42,111 bases of DNA from Candidatus Zixiibacteriota bacterium (lineage in GTDB: Bacteria; Zixibacteria; MSB-5A5; GN15; PGXB01): assembly GCA_040753495.1 (NCBI GenBank), contig JBFMEF010000054.1, positions 1-42,111 on the forward strand. The letters run 5' to 3'. Positions 23,321-32,405 of this stretch are shown piece after piece; positions within the stretch are counted from its first letter, which is position 1; the number at the start of each line of letters is the position of its first letter. The position numbers were made by a program, and so were the translations under genes. A model generated the notes under the pieces. That model worked only from the letters and a program-made list of their open reading frames with translations, was not told the origin of the DNA and made no database searches.

Positions 23321-24310
23321 CTACAGACGATACATCAGCGCCGTAACCATCACATTCAATAGCGCCAGTGGGAACAAGACCTTCCAGCCTAAATTCATCA
23401 ACTGGTCATACCGCAAACGCGGAAGAGTCGCCCGCAGCCAGATATAGAACGACATAAACATTGCCACTTTGATTCCAAACCAGACCACCGGTGGCAGCAA
23501 TGGACCCTGCCAGCCGCCGAGAAATATAGTCGTCGCCACACAGGAAACGGCCAGCATATTAGCATATTCCCCAATAAAGAACATGGCAAACCGCATTGAG
23601 GAATATTCGGTATGATACCCCGCCACTAATTCCGATTCCGCTTCGGGAAGGTCAAAAGGGGCGCGGTTGGTCTCGGCAATGGCGCAGATAACATAAAGCA
23701 CAAACCCAACCGGCTGCTTGAATATGAACCAGTCAAAAAACGAGCTCTGTTGCGCCACCAGCTCTTTCATCGAGAGAGTCCCGGCCATAACCAAAACCCC
23801 GATAATAGATAACCCATAGGCGACTTCATAGGAAATCATCTGTGCCGATGACCGGATTCCCCCCAGCAGTGAATATTTGGAGCCGGACGACCATCCCGCC
23901 AGAACGATACCATAGACCCCCAGCGATGTCACCGCGAAAACAAAGAGCACGCCGATATCGAGGTCGGAGATGACCATATCAATCTGATATCCGAACATCG
24001 TTACCGTGTCACCGAACGGCACAACCGCAAAGGACAGTAGTGAAGGAATGAACATCACAATCGGCGCCAGAGCATAAGTTATCCGCTCAACGTTATTAGG
24101 AACTATATCTTCCTTGAATACCAATTTTATCGCATCCGCTATCGGCTGCAGCAAGCCAAACGGACCGGCCACATTGGGTCCGATACGATGCTGAAAATGT
24201 CCGACCAGTTTCCGCTCTAACCAGGTGCTGTATGCGCATCCGGTCAGAACCGCCAGCACAACTACAATTACCTTGATGGAGGAAATCAGCATGATTTCGG
24301 TGTAACTCAT
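23321..24310 (-). CDS. nuoH: NADH-quinone oxidoreductase subunit H
   Basis: The membrane subunit that forms much of the quinone chamber; 329 aa and about eight helices. It shows STWLERKLVGHFQHRIGPN near the N-terminus and the acidic loop AETNRAPFDLPEAESELVAG. Its start overlaps the nuoG stop as an ATGA-type junction. Confidence 0.97.
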   Translation of the reverse strand: MSYTEIMLISSIKVIVVVLAVLTGCAYSTWLERKLVGHFQHRIGPNVAGPFGLLQPIADAIKLVFKEDIVPNNVERITYALAPIVMFIPSLLSFAVVPFGDTVTMFGYQIDMVISDLDIGVLFVFAVTSLGVYGIVLAGWSSGSKYSLLGGIRSSAQMISYEVAYGLSIIGVLVMAGTLSMKELVAQQSSFFDWFIFKQPVGFVLYVICAIAETNRAPFDLPEAESELVAGYHTEYSSMRFAMFFIGEYANMLAVSCVATTIFLGGWQGPLLPPVVWFGIKVAMFMSFYIWLRATLPRLRYDQLMNLGWKVLFPLALLNVMVTALMYRL

Positions 24311-26841
24311 TTTTCCTCCACTCGAATCAAACGCACCCGGTCGATTCTTTTCTTCCGCATCTGCAGTATATTAGCGGCAGTCCCCGAGAAATTTTTGCTT
24401 ACCAGAATCACATCATTATCCAGCAGCTCCGATACTTTCGCCGGCAATACCATTTTGCCGGTCTCCGATTCCAGACGAACCAGGGAACCATTCTCTATCT
24501 GCAGTTTTTCCGCCAGCGACGGGGCAATTTCCGCCTGCGCCTCGGCGGCAAATGCCGCCAGTGAACGAGTCCGCTCGGTCAGATGTCCGAAGTGATGCAT
24601 CTCATCCACGACAAAGAGCGCATAAGGAAAATCTTTTTCACTTTTTTCTTCAACAAATTTGACTTCTGCCAAAGCATCCGAAACAGTCGGAAGCGATTCT
24701 GTTTTCAGGAGCTCCAGCATCTCACGCTCGAGATCTTTGACGTCAGTAAATAGCGCCCCCTTGAACTCCTGGGCGATTTCCTCTATAATCTGTCGTCCCG
24801 GACGCGAATTCCCCACCGGTTTGATTGCCGCATCGAAATGCTGCATGGTTCCTTCCAGATTGATGAAATGCCCGCTCTGCTCTACCCAGCTTGAGAGCGG
24901 AAGCACCACATCGGCTTTTTCCGTTGTCTCTGTTTCGTAGAGGTCGGCGACGACAGTAAAATCGAGTTTATCCAATCCCTCCCGGACAAATTGACCATCG
25001 GGAAATGATGCTACCGGATTGGCGCCAATAATCAGAAGGGCATCCAGCTCTTCTTTCTTTGCCGCATAAATCATTCGGTCGGTCGCCCGCCCTTCCGTCT
25101 CAGGGAAAGCGCCCCACAACGACTTCAGTTTTTCCTGGAGTTCCTTTGAAAGACTTGGCATGACTCCCAGCAATTCGGCGCCTTTGCTGTTGGCCGCCCT
25201 TGATAATATCGCCGCCTGTCCCCGCCCCTTCAAGTTTAAGACTATCGTCAAATTATGAATGGCGGCAGCAATCGCCTCGCGCGCCGGAGAGCCACTGACA
25301 AGTTCACCAACAATTATGCTGACATTCTTGGCGCTCCTCAAGGCCTCAGCCAATTCATGGAGCCTTGTTTCTGGAATACCGCAAATCTCCGCCGCTTTCG
25401 TCATGGTGTGCGGCTCCAATTTGGATTTCATCTCTCCCAACTGGACCTTGGTCTCCTTTGCGGCATTCTCGGCAATGCTTATACATAGTCCATTTAGAAG
25501 CGCCTCCAAAGTGCCGGGAATATGAATCATTTCATCCTGGGACAGGTCCCCTGATTTGGTCGCAAAGGGGTTGATAGTATAAAGCTTGGCGCCCCTCTGA
25601 CTGACCGCTTTACGCACTCTGATATGAACGATGGGATGCTCTTTTATCAAGTTTGAACCGACCACCAGAATCATGTCCGATTTTTCTATATCGGCAATCC
25701 GAAATCGGGCGGAGGTCAGATTGCCGTAATACGGATTTTCCTTTTCCGGCAGCATCTTATATTCGGTGCGAAAATCGATATTATTGGAGTGAAGTTGCGT
25801 CCGGAAAAATTTCGAGAACGCCACAAGGGTCTCGCAATCCTGTTGTGGAGAAATCAAGCCTCCGATGCAGACCCCCCCTTTTTTATCCTTAATCTCCCGG
25901 AACTTTCGCGCAATCAGTCCGATTGCCTCGTCCCAGGTCGCCGCTACCTGCTTATCCCCTTTCTTTATCAGCGGGGTCATTAATCGTCCCTCCGCCGCCG
26001 CTATCTGGTATCCATAACGTCCCACATCGCATATCCACCCTTCATCGATAGCGTCATTCCTTCGTGAGGTCGCCCGGTAGACTTTGTCGCGCTCTTTCCA
26101 GAGGGTTAGATTGCAGCCATCGGCGCAATATGAGCAGATTGATTTGACCTGCTGCGTCTTCCAGACCCGAATTTTGTACCGCCAGTCAGTATTGGTCAAT
26201 GCCCCCACCGGGCAGATTTCCACCAGATTGCCGGAGTAAATGGAATCAACCTTCTCCCCCGGAGCGGCATCTATTTCACTGATATTCCCCCGCTGAAAAA
26301 CTCCCAAGTCATATTCCCCGAATACCTCTTTGTTGGCGCGGACGCATTTGAAACATAAGATACAGCGGTTCTGATTTCTAATCATCTCCGGACCGATGCG
26401 ATAGTCATCAAAGGTCGATTTCCGGTCGCGGATGAAGCGGTATTTATTGAAGTCAAAGCGGGAATCGTCTATTCCGTGCGCGAAAGTGTTGTCCTGTAAA
26501 TCGCATTCCCCTCCTTTATCACAGGTGGGGCAATCGAGCGGATGATTTATAAGTATAAACTCCAGCACCGCCTTGCGTCCCTGCTTGACCTTTTCACTCT
26601 CGGTGTTCACCACCATTCCCGGCATAGCCTCAGTGGCGCAGGAGACTTGAAGTTTCGGCATCTTTTCTATTTCGACATAACAGATTCGGCATGCCCCGAC
26701 CGGCTTCAGTTTTGGATGCCAGCAGAAGGTCGGTATTTCTATCCCAACCGACTTTGCCGCCTCGAGCACTGTCGTCCCTTTAGGCACAGTCACTTCCCGG
26801 CCGTTTATCGTCAATGTTACTGTCGCTACCGTATCAGACAT
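24307..26841 (-). CDS. nuoG: NADH-quinone oxidoreductase subunit G
   Basis: 844 aa. The N-terminal [2Fe-2S] site uses Cys40, Cys51, Cys54 and Cys68. N5 uses His100, Cys104, Cys107 and Cys113. N4 uses Cys160, 163, 166 and 210. Next comes CxxCxxxC-x27-C at Cys236, 239, 243 and 271, the spacing of the off-path N7 cluster. The rest is a molybdopterin-oxidoreductase-like domain without the metal cofactor role. It overlaps nuoF by one base and nuoH by four. Confidence 0.97.
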   Translation of the reverse strand: MSDTVATVTLTINGREVTVPKGTTVLEAAKSVGIEIPTFCWHPKLKPVGACRICYVEIEKMPKLQVSCATEAMPGMVVNTESEKVKQGRKAVLEFILINHPLDCPTCDKGGECDLQDNTFAHGIDDSRFDFNKYRFIRDRKSTFDDYRIGPEMIRNQNRCILCFKCVRANKEVFGEYDLGVFQRGNISEIDAAPGEKVDSIYSGNLVEICPVGALTNTDWRYKIRVWKTQQVKSICSYCADGCNLTLWKERDKVYRATSRRNDAIDEGWICDVGRYGYQIAAAEGRLMTPLIKKGDKQVAATWDEAIGLIARKFREIKDKKGGVCIGGLISPQQDCETLVAFSKFFRTQLHSNNIDFRTEYKMLPEKENPYYGNLTSARFRIADIEKSDMILVVGSNLIKEHPIVHIRVRKAVSQRGAKLYTINPFATKSGDLSQDEMIHIPGTLEALLNGLCISIAENAAKETKVQLGEMKSKLEPHTMTKAAEICGIPETRLHELAEALRSAKNVSIIVGELVSGSPAREAIAAAIHNLTIVLNLKGRGQAAILSRAANSKGAELLGVMPSLSKELQEKLKSLWGAFPETEGRATDRMIYAAKKEELDALLIIGANPVASFPDGQFVREGLDKLDFTVVADLYETETTEKADVVLPLSSWVEQSGHFINLEGTMQHFDAAIKPVGNSRPGRQIIEEIAQEFKGALFTDVKDLEREMLELLKTESLPTVSDALAEVKFVEEKSEKDFPYALFVVDEMHHFGHLTERTRSLAAFAAEAQAEIAPSLAEKLQIENGSLVRLESETGKMVLPAKVSELLDNDVILVSKNFSGTAANILQMRKKRIDRVRLIRVEEK

Positions 26842-28124
26842 TACTTAAACTCAAACTCCGATTTGACCAGGCATTTCTTATGGTCAATATGATATTGAAA
26901 CTCGTCTCGGAACAACTTCAGCGCCGACTGAATCGGCATCACTGCCGCATCTCCCAGGGGGCAGATAGTTCGCCCCAGTATGTTGTCGCAAATCGAATCT
27001 ATCTTTTCCAGGTCTCCCGGTTTTCCCTCGCCTTTTTCTATCCGTGAAATCATCTGCTCCAGCCATCCGGTTCCCTCCCGGCACGGGGTGCATTTACCGC
27101 AAGATTCATGGCGATAAAAATGTATCAGCCTCTCAATGACCCAGACCATGCAGGTCCGCTCATCCATCACAATTACCGCTCCTGACCCCAGCATCGACCC
27201 GGCCGCCGCGATCGATTCGTAATCAAGGGGTACATCTATTTGCTCAGGGAGGAGAAACGGTGTTGATGACCCTCCCGGAATAATCGCTTTAATCTTATGC
27301 CCATCGAGAGGTCCTCCGCCCAATTCGTTTATCAGGTAGGAGAGCGGTGTTCCCATCTCCACTTCATAGTTGCCCGGTTTCTTAACATGTCCCGAAAGTG
27401 AAAAAATCTTGGTCCCCTTTGATTTTTCCGTCCCCATCGAGGCATACCAGTCTCCGCCATTGTTGATGACATGCGGCACTGCCGCCAGCGTCTCCACATT
27501 GTTGACTACGGTCGGGCAGGCGTACAGCCCTTCAATAGCCGGGAAAGGTGGACGAATGCGCGACATCCCCCGCTCCCCTTCCAGTGAATTCAAGAGTGCG
27601 GTTTCTTCGCCACATATATATGCGCCGCCGCCGGTATGAACGACCATATCCAAATCATAACCGGTGCCGAAAATATTTCTCCCCAGCATTTTCTTGTCAT
27701 ACGCCTCTCTTATCGCCTGCTCCATAAGAGTCGCCGGCTTGACAAATTCCCCCCTCACATAGCAGAACGCCAGATGACTCCCAATCGCATATGCCGCAAT
27801 TGCCATCCCTTCCACCACGCCGTGTGGATCTTGTTCCATCAGGACTCTATCTTTGCAGGTACCAGGTTCTGATTCATCGGCATTGCAAATCAGGTAGCGC
27901 GGTTTGGGGCTGTCTTTAGGCACAAAGCTCCATTTCATACCGGCCGGAAAGCCGGCGCCTCCACGTCCCCGCAGACCGGATTTTTTTGCTTCGTCTATGA
28001 CCTGTGCCGGTTGCATACTCTTGAGCGCTTTTTCCCACGCCCTGTAGCCGCCATGCTTGATATAAGTGTCGATATGAATCTGGTCGGGGTCATCAATATA
28101 TTTGAAGAGAATCCGCTTTTCCAT
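26841..28124 (-). CDS. nuoF: NADH-quinone oxidoreductase subunit F (NADH-binding)
   Basis: The 427-aa flavoprotein binds NADH and FMN and carries cluster N3. The nucleotide motif GRGGAGFPAGMKW lies near residue 53, ICNADESEPGTCKDR and GAYICGEETALLNSLEG follow, and the cluster ligands are in ESCGKCTPCREG plus the later ICPLGD cysteine. It starts one base after nuoE. Confidence 0.97.
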   Translation of the reverse strand: MEKRILFKYIDDPDQIHIDTYIKHGGYRAWEKALKSMQPAQVIDEAKKSGLRGRGGAGFPAGMKWSFVPKDSPKPRYLICNADESEPGTCKDRVLMEQDPHGVVEGMAIAAYAIGSHLAFCYVRGEFVKPATLMEQAIREAYDKKMLGRNIFGTGYDLDMVVHTGGGAYICGEETALLNSLEGERGMSRIRPPFPAIEGLYACPTVVNNVETLAAVPHVINNGGDWYASMGTEKSKGTKIFSLSGHVKKPGNYEVEMGTPLSYLINELGGGPLDGHKIKAIIPGGSSTPFLLPEQIDVPLDYESIAAAGSMLGSGAVIVMDERTCMVWVIERLIHFYRHESCGKCTPCREGTGWLEQMISRIEKGEGKPGDLEKIDSICDNILGRTICPLGDAAVMPIQSALKLFRDEFQYHIDHKKCLVKSEFEFK

Positions 28125-28125
28125 C

Positions 28126-28602
28126 TTACCCCTGCCTCCGCAACTCTTCCAGAATATTGTCCACTTTTTCGCGCGTCAGATTCTCATAATACTTTTCGTT
28201 TATCTGCATCATCGGCGCCGTGGCGCAACTGCCGAGACATTCCACCGAAATCAGTGTGAAGAGATTGTCCGGAGTTGTTTCCCCTTTCTTTATCCCCAGC
28301 TTTTGTTCCAGGTAACCTACCAGACTATCGGCGCCGAGAAGAGCACAACTGATATTATGACAGACTTGAATCAGGTATTTCCCGACCGGCTCCTTGGGGA
28401 ACATGGTATAGAAACTGGCCGCTTCGGCGACTTCTATATAGGGCACTTCTATGATTTCCGAGATTTCTCGGTAAATCCGGTCACTCAGATGCCCTACCTG
28501 GCGGTAGGCGACGGTCAATGCCGGAAGAATTGCCGACTTTCGTCGCGGATATTTCACCATCCGCTCCTTTATCTCCGCTATCGAAGTCTTATTAAGAATC
28601 AC
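28126..28602 (-). CDS. nuoE: NADH-quinone oxidoreductase subunit E
   Basis: 158 aa thioredoxin-fold subunit with cluster N1a. Ligands are Cys81 and Cys86 (CHNISC) and Cys122 and Cys126 (CLGSC). The N-terminal helical part (AILPALTVAYRQVGHLS) is standard. It overlaps the nuoD stop by four bases. Confidence 0.96.
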   Translation of the reverse strand: MILNKTSIAEIKERMVKYPRRKSAILPALTVAYRQVGHLSDRIYREISEIIEVPYIEVAEAASFYTMFPKEPVGKYLIQVCHNISCALLGADSLVGYLEQKLGIKKGETTPDNLFTLISVECLGSCATAPMMQINEKYYENLTREKVDNILEELRRQG

Positions 28603-29780
28603 CGGTCCACCTCACCCAGCACAATATCAATGGAACCGATGACGGCGATAACATCCGCCATCAGCCGTCCTTCTACCATCTTGGGCAATGCCGAAAGATT
28701 TATGAACGATGGCGGCCGAACCCGCATCCGGTGCGGTTTATTGGTTCCATCCGAGGAAATGTAATACCCCAATTCCCCTTTGGGGGATTCGATCGCCTGA
28801 TAGACCGCCCCCCGCGGCGGCTTGAATCCCTCGGTGATTATCTTAAAATGAAATATGAGCGACTCCATTTTCGAGAGGACATCTTCTTTGGGCGGAAGCA
28901 CTATCCCCGGGGCATGGACACGATAAGGTCCCGGCGGCATCCCTTCCAATGCCTGTTTGATAATCCGCAGCGACTGGCGCATCTCTTCCATTCGGATTAA
29001 GTACCGGTCATAGACATCACCGTTTTTTCCCAGAGGGACGTCAAATTCAAACTTTTCATAACCGCAGTACGGATTGGCTTTGCGTACATCGTAATTAACT
29101 CCGGAGCCGCGCAAGCAAGGTCCGGTCAGACTGCAGTTGATTGCATCTTCCGCCGATATCACTCCCACCCCGATTGTCCGGCTTCGGAAAATCTTGTTGT
29201 CATTCAAGAGCCGCTCGTAATCTTTCAGCCTCTCCGGAATCACTTTTAGGATATTTTTCACCCGCTTTTCAAAATCGTCCGGAAGGTCATATGCCAGCCC
29301 CCCAACTCTAAAATAGGTCGACATCATCCTCTGACCGGAGCAAGCCTCATATATGTCGATTATCATTTCCCGCTCGCGAAACGCATAAAGCAGCATCGAC
29401 ATCGCCCCCAGATCAAGGGCATGGGTTCCGACCCAGACCAGGTGTGATGCGATTCTGGTCAGTTCTGTTAGAATGACCCGCGCATATACCACACGCTCCG
29501 GCATCTCCAGCCCCAGAAGTTTCTCCACCGCCAGACAGAACCCCAGATTGTTCGACATGGGCGCCAAATAATCCATCCGGTCGGTCATCGGAATCACCTT
29601 GTAATAGAGCTTCGCTTCCGCCGTTTTTTCTATTCCGGTATGCAGATATCCGACATGCGGTGTAGCCTTGACCACCGTTTCGCCGTCAAGCTCCAGCTCC
29701 ACCCGAAGCACTCCGTGCGTCGCCGGATGCTGCGGACCCATATTCAGGGTCATGGTTTTCTTACCGGCGGTCTCTGTCAC
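28599..29780 (-). CDS. nuoD: NADH-quinone oxidoreductase subunit D
   Basis: 393 aa, the 49-kDa-type subunit that lines the quinone site with NuoB. NMGPQHPATHGVLR at the N-terminus holds the quinone-site histidine loop; RMDYLAPMSNNLGF and GPCLRGSGVNYDVRK follow. The nickel-binding cysteines of related hydrogenases are absent, as expected. Separate from nuoC, with a four-base overlap at each end. Confidence 0.97.
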   Translation of the reverse strand: MTETAGKKTMTLNMGPQHPATHGVLRVELELDGETVVKATPHVGYLHTGIEKTAEAKLYYKVIPMTDRMDYLAPMSNNLGFCLAVEKLLGLEMPERVVYARVILTELTRIASHLVWVGTHALDLGAMSMLLYAFREREMIIDIYEACSGQRMMSTYFRVGGLAYDLPDDFEKRVKNILKVIPERLKDYERLLNDNKIFRSRTIGVGVISAEDAINCSLTGPCLRGSGVNYDVRKANPYCGYEKFEFDVPLGKNGDVYDRYLIRMEEMRQSLRIIKQALEGMPPGPYRVHAPGIVLPPKEDVLSKMESLIFHFKIITEGFKPPRGAVYQAIESPKGELGYYISSDGTNKPHRMRVRPPSFINLSALPKMVEGRLMADVIAVIGSIDIVLGEVDR

Positions 29781-30316
29781 AATATCACCTCCGGTGGTTC
29801 GTTCTTGTTGTAGGAGAACTGCGGCATTTCATAGGTAAGCGGATAATCTTTCCTGAGCGGATATCCCTCCAGTTCATCGGGCGTGACTATCTTCCGCAGG
29901 TCAGGATGCCCCACAAAAGTTATCCCCATCAGGTCAAAAACTTCCCGCTCCATCCAGTTTGCTCCTTGCCAGATAGTCGTCACGGTGTCGATAGTCGGAT
30001 CGCTCTCCGCCAACCGCACTTTGAGAAGTAATCGATATTTAGATTTGAGGGAGTATAGATTGTAAATAACCTCAAATCGTCCCTCTTTTTCCTCAACATC
30101 CCCCAACCAGTCCAGAGAGCAGATATCGGAAAGAATTACAAACTCGAGCTCCGGCTCAGCTTTCAAAGCCCGGCAGATATCATAGAGATAATCTCTTTTG
30201 ATATAAAAAGACTGCTGATTCCGGAAATTATCTTCCCGGACTATCGCCTCTTCAAAATTCTTCTTAAGAAATTCTCTAACTTTATCTTCCAACATGTTCT
30301 TTGTGCCAAAATTCAC
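29777..30316 (-). CDS. nuoC: NADH-quinone oxidoreductase subunit C
   Basis: 179 aa, the 30-kDa-type subunit. The family block WQGANWMEREVFDLMGITFVGHPDLRKI is clear, ending in LEGYPLRKDYPL. The first codon of the frame is GTG at 30316; an ATG seven codons later (30295) is an alternative, and neither has a good ribosome site. It follows nuoB after 49 bases, the largest gap between core nuo genes. Confidence 0.95.
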   Translation of the reverse strand: MNFGTKNMLEDKVREFLKKNFEEAIVREDNFRNQQSFYIKRDYLYDICRALKAEPELEFVILSDICSLDWLGDVEEKEGRFEVIYNLYSLKSKYRLLLKVRLAESDPTIDTVTTIWQGANWMEREVFDLMGITFVGHPDLRKIVTPDELEGYPLRKDYPLTYEMPQFSYNKNEPPEVIL

Positions 30317-30365
30317 AAATCAGGTTAATAATCACCGAAGCGCTCGCATCTGCCCAGCCGGTCTA

Positions 30366-30863
30366 TTAAGCCTCTTTCCTTTCCAATTTCCGGCTCGATA
30401 CCGATTCTTTCTTTACCTTCTCAAAAAGCTTCAGAATCCCTTCCATTAACTGCTCCGGACGAGGCGGACAGCCGGGCACGTATATATCAACCGGGATAAT
30501 CTTATCTACTCCCTGGACAATCGCATAATTGTTGAAAACTCCTCCGCAAGAAGCGCAAGCGCCCATCGAAATCACCCATTTCGGGTTCGGCATCTGGTCA
30601 TAGAGACGCTTCACAACCGGCGCCATTTTCACCGATACCCGGCCTGCAACAATCATCAAATCAGCCTGGCGCGGCGAGGGCCTCATAACCTCCATCCCGA
30701 AACGGGCAAGGTCAAAGTGCGAGGCAAATGTCGATATCATCTCGATGGCGCAACAGGCAAGCCCGAATCCCAAAGGCCACATAGACCTTGTGCGCGCCCA
30801 GTTTACCATCTTATCAAGGCTGGTTAGTATAATTGAATCTGGTATCTTCTCCTCTATTCCCAT
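30366..30863 (-). CDS. nuoB: NADH-quinone oxidoreductase subunit B
   Basis: 165 aa, holder of cluster N2, the last iron-sulfur centre before quinone. Ligands are the adjacent Cys37-Cys38 (GLACCAIEM), Cys103 (SMGACAS) and Cys132 (PGCPPRPE). It overlaps nuoA by ten bases. Confidence 0.97.
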   Translation of the reverse strand: MGIEEKIPDSIILTSLDKMVNWARTRSMWPLGFGLACCAIEMISTFASHFDLARFGMEVMRPSPRQADLMIVAGRVSVKMAPVVKRLYDQMPNPKWVISMGACASCGGVFNNYAIVQGVDKIIPVDIYVPGCPPRPEQLMEGILKLFEKVKKESVSSRKLERKEA

Positions 30864-31210
30864 TTCAAGGCTCCTTTTCCCAAGATGTAAAAGTAACCGA
30901 CTAAAAGGATTACGATGAATACCAGCATTTCAATAAAACCAAACAACCCCAGACTCTGGTAAATGACCGCCCAGGGGTAGAGGAAGACTACTTCTAAGTC
31001 AAATAGAATAAATAAGATAGCAATCATGAAGAACTTTACCGGCACACGCCCGCGGGTATCCCCTTTTGGTTTCATACCGCTTTCATAAGGCTCCCCCTTG
31101 GCTCCTTCCGAACTTCTCCGTCCGAAAATTACCGATATAAAAGCCATCGCGACCGCCAAAATGGTCGCCAGCAAAACCATGAAAAATATCGGAAAAAGGG
31201 TCTCAAACAT
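30854..31210 (-). CDS. nuoA: NADH-quinone oxidoreductase subunit A
   Basis: 118 aa with three helices. It has the conserved loop [24 protein letters not shown] and the acidic helix [14 protein letters not shown]. It is the first gene of the operon; ATG 31210 follows an AAGGCG and a near-consensus promoter. Confidence 0.96.
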   Translation of the reverse strand: MFETLFPIFFMVLLATILAVAMAFISVIFGRRSSEGAKGEPYESGMKPKGDTRGRVPVKFFMIAILFILFDLEVVFLYPWAVIYQSLGLFGFIEMLVFIVILLVGYFYILGKGALKWE

Positions 31211-31236
31211 ATATGCGCCTTAATATTTAATTGGCA

Positions 31237-31265
31237 ATTATAAAATCGCGCCCTGTCATAGTCAA
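31237..31265 (-). promoter_or_regulatory. promoter of the nuo operon
   Basis: On the minus strand, TTGACT (31260-31265), a 17-base spacer and TATAAT (31237-31242). The leader to nuoA is about 20 bases. Confidence 0.8.
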
Positions 31266-31352
31266 CAATTATTTGTGAAAATTTTAACAATCACAAATTT
31301 ATATATCTTCAATTTCAACGTCTAATATCTACGAGAAGACTCTGCCAGCTGT

Positions 31353-32405
31353 TTAAATTCCCACCCGGATATGATTCGAAAATATCCATCCCCGTTCCCC
31401 CTTATATATCTCGACCCTATATAGACCTTGTTCTGTTGCTTTATGCTCCAGCGCCTTCCCATTGGTCATCGAAATGGTCCTTCCATTCACCACTACCCGG
31501 ATACCTCCCCTTTCAGGAAGTTTGACCGTCAAAACGGTGTCAGGCGATGGCTCCAATCGGCCGCCAGAAATCACCGTCTCATTCCTGTAATGACCACTGA
31601 ATTCAAAACCCGTGGCATCTCCCCAGCGGTAGTTGGATACAAACAGCCGACAATCTCGGATGGCGTCATATACCTGTCGTTTGGCGCGATTCAGGTCCCT
31701 GGAAAGCGGCTCCGGCAGAAGTATATGTGTCCGAAGTGAGCGAAATTGGACTTTGTACGGGAATATCGTGATCCGTATCGGACCGGCTTTGTACGGGTAC
31801 CCGTGAACATCGATTGCCCCCAGTCCAGCCACTTTTCTTTTTTGATTAAGGTCATCCCACTTCTGAAGTATCCTGTCGGTCGGAGAACGCATGAACTTCC
31901 TCGGGGAGAAAACCATCTTCAGCTTGTTATACGGTTTCAGATTTTCCATCCACTCCGACATCTGATTCCAAATTTCCAGCCCGTCGAACCCTTCGGCGTC
32001 CCAGGCGAGCCAGGGATAAGAGGGATATTTTCCCAGTCTCGGGCGAATCTCATCGGGGTGCGCGATTATCCCCAGCCCTCCCTGTTTTCTCCCTTCCGCC
32101 ACATATTCCTGCGGAGACATTTCGGAAGGCAGAACATCTTCGGTATTAAACAAGAGGTAATGATTGCAATCTTCCTGGTCATTATGCTCATATCCGATCA
32201 GCACCAGGGTATTCTTGTAATACCCCTCTTTTCCTTCTTTCTTTGACTTTAAGGTCATATGGTCGGTCACCAGGATGAAGTCAAGCCCGGTAGCGGAAGC
32301 GATTTCCGCCACTTCTTCCAGAGTCTTAGTCCCGTCCGAATCTGTGGTATGGATATGAATACAGCCGCAGTACTCGAAATATCCGTCGCTTCTCTTACTT
32401 ATCAT
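31353..32405 (-). CDS. PHP-domain metal-dependent phosphoesterase
   Basis: 350 aa. The N-terminal PHP domain shows the metal motifs HIHTTDSDG (His17, His19, Asp24), DFILVTDHMTL, GYEHND and GIIAHPDE. The last 90 residues (from about 260) look like an all-beta domain (GGRLEPSPDTVLTVKL to the end) that may bind a ligand or cap the site. Relatives are phosphoesterases or nucleases of many substrates; none can be chosen here. Its start lies inside the end of the MFS gene (11-base overlap), so it is the last member of the HD-MFS-PHP unit. Confidence 0.87.
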   Translation of the reverse strand: MISKRSDGYFEYCGCIHIHTTDSDGTKTLEEVAEIASATGLDFILVTDHMTLKSKKEGKEGYYKNTLVLIGYEHNDQEDCNHYLLFNTEDVLPSEMSPQEYVAEGRKQGGLGIIAHPDEIRPRLGKYPSYPWLAWDAEGFDGLEIWNQMSEWMENLKPYNKLKMVFSPRKFMRSPTDRILQKWDDLNQKRKVAGLGAIDVHGYPYKAGPIRITIFPYKVQFRSLRTHILLPEPLSRDLNRAKRQVYDAIRDCRLFVSNYRWGDATGFEFSGHYRNETVISGGRLEPSPDTVLTVKLPERGGIRVVVNGRTISMTNGKALEHKATEQGLYRVEIYKGERGWIFSNHIRVGI

